Shown here piece after piece: positions 1-6,989 of a stretch of DNA of 31,999 bases. The notes beneath the pieces were generated by a model. The model saw nothing but the letters and a program-made list of their open reading frames with translations. It was not told where the DNA came from and ran no database searches. Each line of letters begins with the position of its first letter. The stretch's first letter is position 1. The DNA is from a virus. The stretch lies in the IMG/VR virus record IMGVR_UViG_3300042479_000392, positions 1 through 31,999 of that record; one strand, written 5' to 3'. The translations under genes were made by a program, and so were the position numbers.

Positions 1-1435
1 TTAATAATAATATAGCAGTAGCCCCAAGCGAAACGCCCGTAGTTGCAGTAAATCGAGTAATCGAAGCCGCCGAACCAAACGCCCAAACTTGCCCCGTTGC
101 AGCTACATAAACAAGCCCCGAAGCACCAGTAACCGTTGTTGTGCTTAAAGTTGCCGAAGTTGAAGTATCATAACAAACAACGGTTGCAGTAGTGGTGTTT
201 GCGACAAAAATTACATTACTACCCGGTATTTTTACAATTGCATTTGCCCCTGAAAAACCGATATATTCACGTTCAACATAGGGAATCGCACCCGTTAAAA
301 CAACCGAAGGTAAATCTAATCTCTCAATTGTTCGCCACCCTCGCGCCGCGCTTCCATTGGTTGAATAAAACTTTCGAGCCGTTGGGCTTGTTTCGTCATT
401 TACTAATTCAAAAGTTCTGTTTGCGGTTAAATCCCCGCCGCCTGAAATGGATTTTGCGCCGCTTAAATCTCGCGCATCCGTTACGGGCGTGAATCCTAAA
501 GCCGTCGCAATTGTTTTATTTTTCCAAAGCGAAGTTGAACTTTCATAAAATAAACCTTCATTATTTGCAACCGAAGTTATTAAAACATTATGAAGTTCCT
601 GTAATTCGTAGCCGTTTTGAATTTTAAAAACAATTCGCCCCTGTGTTGGATGAGAACGCGCGCAATACCCAATAAAAACCGCGTGGTTTGGTTGAACGGG
701 AACCGTTGAAGTAATACCGCCCGCAACCGTTGGAGAAAGCCACAAAGCATCCCCCGCCGTAAACGCAGAAGTATTTAAATCGTGGGCGCTTCCCGAAACT
801 CCAACATAACCGTCTGAATTATTATTTATGTTTGCAAAAACCCAGCCGATTGTTTTTGAGCTTGTTGCTTCGGCGTTTGCTTGGGCTAAAACTGCATTCG
901 GGCGGTTTCCCGTTGCACCCGATAAATAAACAATTTGCCCTTTTGTTAATGTTACGCCCGTCGAATTACGAACCTGAATTTGCACCGTTTCCGCTTTGTC
1001 TACAACCCCATCGTTATCGGTATCGTAAACGGCTTTAAACATATCCCCGCCGCCCGGTGCCGAAGTATTAACCCATTTTGATAAAGCGGAATCATAAATT
1101 AAAACCTCTCCATTTGCAACCGAAGTAATTTGAACGTCGGTTAAATCTTCTAAAGCCGTTGCACCACCGCCGCCGCCGAAATCCCCTAAAATTACATTTA
1201 ATTCATTCAGGAAATCCACGCCCGAAATAGGAAAAATGGAAGTTGCGCCGTTAATTAGTTCAACTTCATTATAATTTATTTCAATGTTTCTTCGGTTTAT
1301 GAAAGTTATTCGAACAATATCGCCCAAATTAAACAACCGCAAACCGTCTTTTAAAACATCGTAATTATTAGTCAAATCATTTCTTAAATCGATTATTTCT
1401 ATTCGACCGCCCGCGTTCGTTATTGTAACGTCCAT
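1..1435 (-). CDS. Tail fibre / receptor-binding protein, 3' end cut by window edge
   Basis: The reading frame opens with ATG at 1435, directly after the stop of the upstream gene, and stays open for 478 codons to the window edge, so the C-terminus is missing. The motif TALGFTPV (residues about 311-318) is a hallmark of phage tail fibres. Residues 98-123 and 281-306 are two copies of one module (ITSVANGE..IYDS..SKW and ITSVANNE..FYES..SLW). Residues about 155-275 form a domain with KGQIVYLSGATG and GDALWLSP, of a kind seen in phage fibre proteins. The visible end (about 384-470) is rich in short beta segments such as VIFVANTTTATVVCYD and LVYVAATGQVWAF, resembling beta-propeller blades and perhaps forming a receptor-binding tip. 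It is the last visible gene of the late operon. The fibre call is firm; the propeller reading is an inference. Confidence 0.85.
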   Translation of the reverse strand, partial: MDVTITNAGGRIEIIDLRNDLTNNYDVLKDGLRLFNLGDIVRITFINRRNIEINYNEVELINGATSIFPISGVDFLNELNVILGDFGGGGGATALEDLTDVQITSVANGEVLIYDSALSKWVNTSAPGGGDMFKAVYDTDNDGVVDKAETVQIQVRNSTGVTLTKGQIVYLSGATGNRPNAVLAQANAEATSSKTIGWVFANINNNSDGYVGVSGSAHDLNTSAFTAGDALWLSPTVAGGITSTVPVQPNHAVFIGYCARSHPTQGRIVFKIQNGYELQELHNVLITSVANNEGLFYESSTSLWKNKTIATALGFTPVTDARDLSGAKSISGGGDLTANRTFELVNDETSPTARKFYSTNGSAARGWRTIERLDLPSVVLTGAIPYVEREYIGFSGANAIVKIPGSNVIFVANTTTATVVCYDTSTSATLSTTTVTGASGLVYVAATGQVWAFGSAASITRFTATTGVSLGATAILLL

Positions 1436-1975
1436 TTAAAAAGTGTTTCGATTGAAAATACTTCTATTCCCACGAACCGCGCCTAAATAAGCCGTTCCCG
1501 TTTTGTTTATTCTACCGCGAAAATTGCAGCTTGTTTCCCATTCGGGGTACGTTTCCGAATTATCGTTTAAGAAATCAATTAATCTTTTTGCGTATTCCTG
1601 AGCCGAACCCCGCGCCGCTTGAATGGTTCTTTGCAAAGTTGGTTCAGGTACTAAATCGCTGAAATCCGTTTTCTTTGAAACAACCCCGTAAGCGGTAACC
1701 GTTGTTTGGTTTTGCGAAAGTAAACGAGCGTAAGCCGAATAACAAAGAAACCCCGCGTATTCGTTTTTCAATTCGGGGTAAAAGTAAGTCGCTGGAAATG
1801 TAGGCGGCGAAACTTCGGTAAAAAGTTTTAAATATAAATCCTTTCCTAAAAGTTCGTATAAATCTAATTCCTGAGCTTCGATAATATACGGATCCAAACG
1901 CGCTTCGGGTACATTATCGGAAATTGCCCGAAACAATTGAATATCTGAAACCGAAATTAATTTAATTGTTTGCAT
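1436..1975 (-). CDS. Head-tail connector-like protein (DUF6712-like)
   Basis: This 179-residue protein lies immediately downstream of the portal gene, overlapping it by 14 bases, and upstream of the fibre. The N-terminal half has the pattern DPYIIEAQELDLYELLG, followed by a helical stretch with KNEYAGFLCYSAYARLL. That pattern is typical of small proteins beside portal or capsid genes in Bacteroidota phages (DUF6712-like), thought to act as head-completion or adaptor proteins. There is no signal peptide or membrane segment. Its position beside the portal supports a ring protein between portal and tail. The family match is from memory of the pattern and the function is inferred. Confidence 0.55.
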   Translation of the reverse strand: MQTIKLISVSDIQLFRAISDNVPEARLDPYIIEAQELDLYELLGKDLYLKLFTEVSPPTFPATYFYPELKNEYAGFLCYSAYARLLSQNQTTVTAYGVVSKKTDFSDLVPEPTLQRTIQAARGSAQEYAKRLIDFLNDNSETYPEWETSCNFRGRINKTGTAYLGAVRGNRSIFNRNTF

Positions 1976-3311
1976 TTTTTCTGAATGGGTTTAAAATTTG
2001 TTCGATTTGCTCAACACCTAAAACAGGAAACGAAGCCCCGATTATTGCCTTTGCAGTTTCAAAAGGGTAAACGCCGTTTGCAACGTTCGTTAATATATCA
2101 GTCAATAAATTGATTTGAACGCGATTTAAAGCGTTTTGCGGGGTTTTAATATCCGTTTCAATATTCTTTATTAAATTATTATTTTGAGCCGTTAAAACGT
2201 TTGTTTCAACATTTGCCCCCGTGTTTAATTGTAAAGGCAAAATAGAAACTACTTTTCCAATCAAACGCGAAAATTGTTCTTCGAAAACAATTCTATCGGG
2301 TTCGGTTTCGGAATTATAAATAATATACGCTTCTATTAATTCGGAACTTGTTGCTAAACTACCCGGCTGCAATACACCCGCCAAAATATTAGGAATAGCA
2401 AAGCATTTAACAATCGCCTGTTCAACGCTTTTTTCGTGATATTCGAAACGTGTATCCACGCCCGAACCCGCGTTAAAAGGTGTAAACGTTGGCGCTTGTT
2501 GACCCGGCTCGACCTCAACGTACATTATATTTCCAGCCCCGTCCGCGCCTTGAAATTCCGTTAAAACTTGTTGCTTTTCAAAACGTATTTTTTCAGATTC
2601 CGAAACCCCGTAATCGATATACATTCCCGAAGAAGTAAACGAAGTTCGAATATTTTTGTTTTTATATAATTTCGCTTGGTAATCGGTTTCAATGTCTTCG
2701 GCTACGGGATCCGCTAAACCTACGGGGTAAGCATTAAAACCCGCTTGCGAATACCAAAGAACTTGACCGGGATATTTTGCGGCTTTTTCAGCATAACTAA
2801 TACCTTCAAGTTCGTTTATTTCCTCAATAACTTTCGAAGGATCAAAACGGTTTAAATAAACAATATCCGCGCGATTAAATTTACTTATTTGGCTTGAGCC
2901 GTCCCAATTGTTATAATATGCAATTTGCCCGTTTAAAGCTAAACGAGTGTCTTGGAACGGCATATAATTTCTCTCGATAATTTGCCCCAAACCGTTGTAT
3001 TTTACGTGGACCGCAAAACCATATAACGCGGCGTAATCATTCGCGCATAAATTCAAAAGTTTATCCATTGTAACCCCGTTGCGATTTGTTACCGCTTTGT
3101 ATATTAACGGATCGGAAAAACCGCGCCCAACGATAAACCTTCTAAATCGATTTACGCAACGTGTCGCAACACCTGAACACGCGATTAAATCAACCATTCT
3201 TTGCGGGTAACTATTATCGGAATCCCAACCGAGAATTTTCTCCTGTTTTAATGAAGTTATAATTAATCTTTTATTACTTCGCGGGATTGTTATTCGGCTG
3301 CCGTGTTCCAT
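1962..3311 (-). CDS. Portal protein
   Basis: The 449-residue product has the layout of a phage portal, the dodecameric ring through which DNA enters and leaves the capsid. Early residues contain KILGWDSDNSYPQRM and SGVATRCVNRFRRFIVGRG, resembling the N-terminal wing of portals. The later segment GVLQPGSLATSSELIEAY followed by the region around EPDRIVFEEQFSRLI matches the stem/clip region that follows the portal helix. Length is normal for a siphovirus portal. The gene overlaps its downstream neighbour by 14 bases. The oddity is position: in most tailed phages the portal follows the terminase, whereas here it lies after the capsid and tail tube genes and over 12 kb from the large terminase. 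Confidence 0.8.
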   Translation of the reverse strand: MEHGSRITIPRSNKRLIITSLKQEKILGWDSDNSYPQRMVDLIACSGVATRCVNRFRRFIVGRGFSDPLIYKAVTNRNGVTMDKLLNLCANDYAALYGFAVHVKYNGLGQIIERNYMPFQDTRLALNGQIAYYNNWDGSSQISKFNRADIVYLNRFDPSKVIEEINELEGISYAEKAAKYPGQVLWYSQAGFNAYPVGLADPVAEDIETDYQAKLYKNKNIRTSFTSSGMYIDYGVSESEKIRFEKQQVLTEFQGADGAGNIMYVEVEPGQQAPTFTPFNAGSGVDTRFEYHEKSVEQAIVKCFAIPNILAGVLQPGSLATSSELIEAYIIYNSETEPDRIVFEEQFSRLIGKVVSILPLQLNTGANVETNVLTAQNNNLIKNIETDIKTPQNALNRVQINLLTDILTNVANGVYPFETAKAIIGASFPVLGVEQIEQILNPFRKNANN

Positions 3312-3330
3312 TTCGAAAAGAATGATTTAA

Positions 3331-3894
3331 TTAAATTGTTTTTTTTGGTAATCTCCCGCCCTTTTTTTTTGTAATCTTTGAAAGTTTCGGAGCTTCAAAT
3401 TTACTTGAATCAATGTGAGTTTCGTTTATTACTTCAGGTGTAATTTCTTCGGGTAAAGTTTCTAAAACCTTTTCCGCTTTTGCTGGCTTTTCAATTAACT
3501 GAAAAAACTTTGAAAATTGCGGGTTAAGTTTTAAAATTGCTTCTATTTTTTCATCCGTTGCGTTTTCGGGTGTAATCGTATCGGGGCTGCCAAACATTCT
3601 AAAACGTGTGGTAAGCATTTTATATTTCTTTAAATTTCCCATTTGTTTTTTATTAGATTTTTTAAATTCAGAATTCAAATTTACTGAATTATCCCATCCC
3701 TCGCCCGAAGTCGAAATTTTCTTTAGTTCGAAGTAAGCATCAACCGCGCATTGAAAACAACGTGCGCCGCGTGGTTCGCGCCCTGTAACCGCTTTATAAA
3801 TTACAAAAACCCTTTGCATTGCATCCCCTTTTCGAGAATGTAGCAAAGGGCTTTTCAATTCGTCCAGCTCGCGTTTTAGCTGGTCTAAAATCAT
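3331..3894 (-). CDS. Uncharacterised virion-region protein between tail tube and portal
   Basis: This 187-residue protein starts in a 4-base overlap with the upstream stop codon, so it is probably translationally coupled. The N-terminal part contains GREPRGARCFQCAVDAYFEL with a CxxC pair that could bind metal. The middle has YKMLTTRFRMFGSPDTITP followed by an acidic helix and NPQFSKFF, a pattern met in small structural-region proteins of Bacteroidota phages. The last 15 residues are very basic (KITKKKGGRLPKK), which may allow nucleic-acid or capsid-interior contact. I do not recognise a named family. Its place suggests a head-assembly or connector role, which is inference only. Confidence 0.6.
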   Translation of the reverse strand: MILDQLKRELDELKSPLLHSRKGDAMQRVFVIYKAVTGREPRGARCFQCAVDAYFELKKISTSGEGWDNSVNLNSEFKKSNKKQMGNLKKYKMLTTRFRMFGSPDTITPENATDEKIEAILKLNPQFSKFFQLIEKPAKAEKVLETLPEEITPEVINETHIDSSKFEAPKLSKITKKKGGRLPKKTI

Positions 3895-4475
3895 ACTGTA
3901 AATAAAGATTCCAAAAACGATTTTGTAGTTGCGTAATCCGTATCGAATAAAGTAGCTGGTAAATACGGTTCTTTGATTTGCTCCGAAGAACTCAAAGTAA
4001 TCGTATAAGCTCCTTGAGTTTCTGCATCGTTTACAACACGCGTTAAAACGTTAATTGTTAAACCTGAGCGCAACCCGTAGATTTCGAAAGGAACCTCACC
4101 GTTAGAACCTTTGAAATTGTTTTCTACAATCGCAACCATTTTAACGTTAGTCATATATTCCAACTGTTGTTTAATCGAACTTGCATTATCGAAAACGCGG
4201 AAAATACATTCGTGATTAAAGGTGTTTGAATAACGCGCTTTTACCAACGAACTTGTTGGATCAATTGAGTTATTTTTCCCCTCAACGCGATAAAGAAAAG
4301 CACCCGCCGCAAGTGTGAAACTTTCAATTAAATTCGGGTTTGCAATATCTTCAACGATTGAATCAATATCGGCGAAATTCACCAAATACAACATATCTTT
4401 TACACCCGCCGAAATCGGCTTGGTGCAATCTAAAAAAATATCGGAATTAATTCCGGGACAAGTTACCGTAGGCAT
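3891..4475 (-). CDS. Probable major tail tube protein
   Basis: This 194-residue protein follows the major capsid gene after a terminator hairpin. The sequence is beta-rich. The C-terminal half, with KMVAIVENNFKGSNGEVPF, FEIYGLRSGLTIN and then TQGAYTITLSSSEQIKEP, resembles the tail tube subunits found next to structural genes of Bacteroidota siphoviruses, where an E-x-Y-G-x-x-x-G-L turn is common. Length is right for a tube subunit. Because the terminator lies between capsid and this gene, it may be translated from a smaller share of transcripts, although tube proteins are also abundant. An alternative is a head decoration protein; I favour tail tube with moderate confidence. Confidence 0.55.
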   Translation of the reverse strand: MPTVTCPGINSDIFLDCTKPISAGVKDMLYLVNFADIDSIVEDIANPNLIESFTLAAGAFLYRVEGKNNSIDPTSSLVKARYSNTFNHECIFRVFDNASSIKQQLEYMTNVKMVAIVENNFKGSNGEVPFEIYGLRSGLTINVLTRVVNDAETQGAYTITLSSSEQIKEPYLPATLFDTDYATTKSFLESLFTV

Positions 4476-4500
4476 ATTTTTAAATTTTTTATTAGTGAAT

Positions 4501-4529
4501 AAAAAGCGGGGAAAAGTTAATTTCCCCGC
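4501..4529 (-). terminator. Terminator after major capsid gene
   Basis: A perfect 9-bp stem (4506-4514 with 4521-4529, GCGGGGAAA and its complement) with a 6-base loop is followed on the minus strand by TTTTTATT. It starts 7 bases after the capsid stop codon. It probably works as a partial terminator or as an mRNA 3' stabiliser that sets capsid expression above the genes downstream. Confidence 0.85.
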
Positions 4530-4535
4530 AATTAA

Positions 4536-5588
4536 TTAATAAGCTGCTTGAATTAAATAATCTTGCAAAAGTTTTGCATCTACGCGATACTTTCCTTTGA
4601 AATTATTTAGCTCAGTATCTTCGGAATAATAAACTTTGAAACTTTCCGCATCCGCTAATTTATCGCTTCCAACCGCTAAATTCATTTTAGTTGTTAATAA
4701 CGCGCGGTGTGGCAAATCGTAGGTTGTACCATTATCAAAATCCGCTTGTATTGTGCGATCCCAAAAATCAATTCCGTAAATCGTAACGTTACGGAAACGA
4801 AGCGTGGAATAGCCGTTTTCAATGCGAATAAATGAAGCATCGGTTCCCTGAGTTTCTAAATAAACCGCGTAATTTTCTAACAAAGTAGTAGTACATAGTA
4901 GAATTTTATCCGGTGCGCTTTTTAAACGTGAATCCGCCGCAGCCATCATTTTTTGAAAAGTTGTAAACGCTTTTCCAGCCGCTAAATTTAATTGAGCAAC
5001 TTTAGAAACACCCGCATTTTCAGAAATTGCAGTTAAACGCGCTGGCGTTGCAGCAACAACCGCGAAAATTTGTTTCCACAAACCATCGATAATATCGTAA
5101 TCTGTTAAAGAAACGCCGTTTTTAATTACACCGCCACCCGAAACATTATCCGCATCTTTATCATTAAACCAAATAATACGAAGTAAATCTTCTTGAGCCG
5201 CCGCCGTCATACGTTCAACAACAAAACTTGCGATTGTGGTTCCCGTAACGTCCGAACGATCCATTCCTAATTTTTGAGCGTAAACCCAAAATGAATTTAA
5301 TAAATCTTCGGCGCAAAGTTGCAACCAAATTTTTAAGTTTTCAGGTTCCCAAAACTTTTCAGTCATTGGAATATTATTTGCGGAAACACCCGAACCGCAA
5401 CCCGCGTCTTTTTTGGTAATTTTTGACAAAGTACCTAAAAACGGAATTTGTTTTTTCGTAACGATTCCATCATAAACCGTCATTAAATCCGCAACCGCTG
5501 GATTTTCAAAAATACTTTCTATTACTGCTTCGCCTATGTCGCGAGCTTCTTGACCGTTGAAGGTCAAATCTGAAGGATCTAAAATCAT
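4536..5588 (-). CDS. Major capsid protein
   Basis: The 350-residue protein follows the ClpP-like prohead protease gene and is followed by a strong terminator, the usual setting of a major capsid gene. It has no signal peptide or membrane segment and is an alternating alpha/beta protein. Recognisable stretches include VTKKQIPFLGTLSKIT in the N-terminal arm, TEKFWEPENLKIWLQLCAED in the middle, and RIENGYSTLRFRNVTIYGID near the C-terminus, the last resembling a P-domain or A-domain strand with a site for solvent contact. The leader is A-rich (AAAAAAATAAAAAAATG), a strong Bacteroidota-type initiation region fitting high expression. An HK97-like fold is expected from context but cannot be proven from sequence by eye. 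Confidence 0.8.
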   Translation of the reverse strand: MILDPSDLTFNGQEARDIGEAVIESIFENPAVADLMTVYDGIVTKKQIPFLGTLSKITKKDAGCGSGVSANNIPMTEKFWEPENLKIWLQLCAEDLLNSFWVYAQKLGMDRSDVTGTTIASFVVERMTAAAQEDLLRIIWFNDKDADNVSGGGVIKNGVSLTDYDIIDGLWKQIFAVVAATPARLTAISENAGVSKVAQLNLAAGKAFTTFQKMMAAADSRLKSAPDKILLCTTTLLENYAVYLETQGTDASFIRIENGYSTLRFRNVTIYGIDFWDRTIQADFDNGTTYDLPHRALLTTKMNLAVGSDKLADAESFKVYYSEDTELNNFKGKYRVDAKLLQDYLIQAAY

Positions 5589-5616
5589 TTTTTTATTTTT
5601 TTAAAAGTTAATTAAA

Positions 5617-6684
5617 TTAGTTTTTTGCTCTTTGGTTTGGTTTGATTGCGCTTTTATCAAAAGACGAAACCGCCTTTGTTTTTGCTGCACCTTCAGCGCG
5701 TCCCGGTCCCGTTTGTACGGTTCTTTGAGATTTTGCGCTTGGTGTAAATTCGCCTGTAATATTCGAAAGGTTTGCAATGATCGGTTGAACTTCAGCTAAA
5801 GCCGTTTCAAGTTCCGAAATGCGAGCTTGTAAATCTTCGATAGATTGAGCTGCTACGGGGTTAATTTCCGTAATAACACCAGCAACCGTTACGATTACCA
5901 TTCCTGAATCCAAAGTGTGCGCCGCATCGGGTGCTGGTTCGCCTGTTTCAGCGATAAAAACCGCCATTCCTACGGCTGGCTCGCTTTCTTCGGTGTCAAT
6001 AAATAACGCGGTTCCGTCTTCCAAAAAGGCATCGAGATTTTTTACCGCTTCGCCTGAAAGGGCTTTCAAAGCACGTTTTGCAATTGCTTTAAAATTTTGT
6101 AAATTAAAGTTTGGCTTGTTCATTTTTAGATTAATTAAATTATTGTTTGAATTGTTTTCGTTATATAATGCAACCGCTTTCATTGTATCAATTACCTCAG
6201 TTGCAAAACCCATTTTAACCGCTTCCGAAGCGGAATAATAAGTTTCTGTTTTCATCCAGCTTAAAATATCTGCAATATCAATTCCGATTTTTTTAGAATA
6301 AAACTTTGCTAACATTTTTTCTTCTTCTTTTAGCATCGACGCGTATTTTTGCATCGAAGCCGCATCCCCTTCATTCGCGCCCCACGGGTTATGAATCATA
6401 AATTCGGAATTGCTTGTAATTTTTCGAACGGGAGCCGCTAAAAAAATGACCGTTGCAATGGATTTACATTCGCCTTCCGCAATTGTTTCAAGGTTAAAAC
6501 CTAATTGTTTGGACTGAGAAACTAAGTAATCGTAAATCGCGTAACCCTCCGAAACAAAACCGCCCGGCGAATGAATGTGAGCCGTTACCGTTTCCCCTGA
6601 ATGTACCGCGCCCATTTGTTCAATAACATTTTTTAAAAAAACGTCTTGCCCGATTACGCCGTATAAATAAATATGATGATTCAT
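5617..6684 (-). CDS. ClpP-like prohead protease fused to a scaffold-like C-terminus
   Basis: Residues 1-165 form an S14 (ClpP-type) serine protease. The oxyanion segment HSPGGFVSEGYAI is at 38-50, the nucleophile S75 lies in GECKSIATVIFLA, and H98 lies in FMIHNPWG. The third residue is less clear: the position matching the ClpP catalytic Asp holds E147 (KTETYYSASEA). The remaining 190 residues include an acidic linker, a predicted coiled coil around 280-305 (IEDLQARISELETALAEVQ) and a basic, Ser/Pro-rich tail, which fits a delivery or scaffolding domain. Such proteases cut the scaffold and capsid N-termini during maturation. The gene sits directly before the major capsid gene. An internal ATG at the linker (near 6123, MNKPNFNLQNFK) could produce scaffold alone, as in lambda-type phages; this is inference. 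Confidence 0.85.
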   Translation of the reverse strand: MNHHIYLYGVIGQDVFLKNVIEQMGAVHSGETVTAHIHSPGGFVSEGYAIYDYLVSQSKQLGFNLETIAEGECKSIATVIFLAAPVRKITSNSEFMIHNPWGANEGDAASMQKYASMLKEEEKMLAKFYSKKIGIDIADILSWMKTETYYSASEAVKMGFATEVIDTMKAVALYNENNSNNNLINLKMNKPNFNLQNFKAIAKRALKALSGEAVKNLDAFLEDGTALFIDTEESEPAVGMAVFIAETGEPAPDAAHTLDSGMVIVTVAGVITEINPVAAQSIEDLQARISELETALAEVQPIIANLSNITGEFTPSAKSQRTVQTGPGRAEGAAKTKAVSSFDKSAIKPNQRAKN

Positions 6685-6688
6685 TTGC

Positions 6689-6696
6689 CAAAAGTA
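6689..6696 (-). promoter_or_regulatory. Possible -7 promoter box before the protease gene
   Basis: Minus-strand TACTTTTG fits the Bacteroidota -7 consensus TAnnTTTG. It ends only 4 bases before the protease ATG at 6684, so a transcript from it would be nearly leaderless. No TTG is visible at the expected -33 distance, so this is weak. It could be an internal late promoter feeding the head genes. Confidence 0.25.
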
Positions 6697-6737
6697 TTTT
6701 ATTAATTAAATTAAAAGTTTATCATTAAGATTGTAAA

Positions 6738-6989
6738 TTACTTTTCGGAGATCCATTTTAAAGCCCGATAAATAGTTTGAATTCCGCATTGATATTTTTG
6801 AGCCGCGTTATAAATCGCATCCATTCGAGATTGACCGATTTTTTGGTAGGTGTCAACATCGAAATAAATGTTTCGGTATTTAATCGCAAACGGTTCTATT
6901 AATCCCGCTTTGTAAAGTGAAATTATTTCGCCCGAATCGCTCAGGCGTTTTATAATTTCTAATCGAGTTTCTTGTTTAGATCGTTCCAT
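6738..6989 (-). CDS. Small helix-turn-helix-like protein between tape measure and protease
   Basis: This 83-residue protein starts in a 14-base overlap with the end of the tape-measure gene. Its C-terminal third (SRMDAIYNAAQKYQCGIQTIYRALKWI) has the spacing of a helix-turn-helix, with an AAQKYQCGIQTIYRAL core. The N-terminus is a charged helix and there is a middle segment IKYRNIYFDVDTYQKIG. Similar small HTH proteins related to Mor-like regulators occur in phages, but I cannot assign it to a family. Its place inside the late structural block is unusual for a DNA-binding protein. Possible roles are late-gene regulation or DNA packaging. Confidence 0.6.
   Translation of the reverse strand: MERSKQETRLEIIKRLSDSGEIISLYKAGLIEPFAIKYRNIYFDVDTYQKIGQSRMDAIYNAAQKYQCGIQTIYRALKWISEK

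Noticed and set aside
199-1038. Plus-strand open frames such as 199-492 and 832-1038
   Set aside because: They lie antisense to the fibre frame, which is open without interruption from 1435 to 1 and encodes fibre motifs. Their translations are low-complexity and have no plausible domain.
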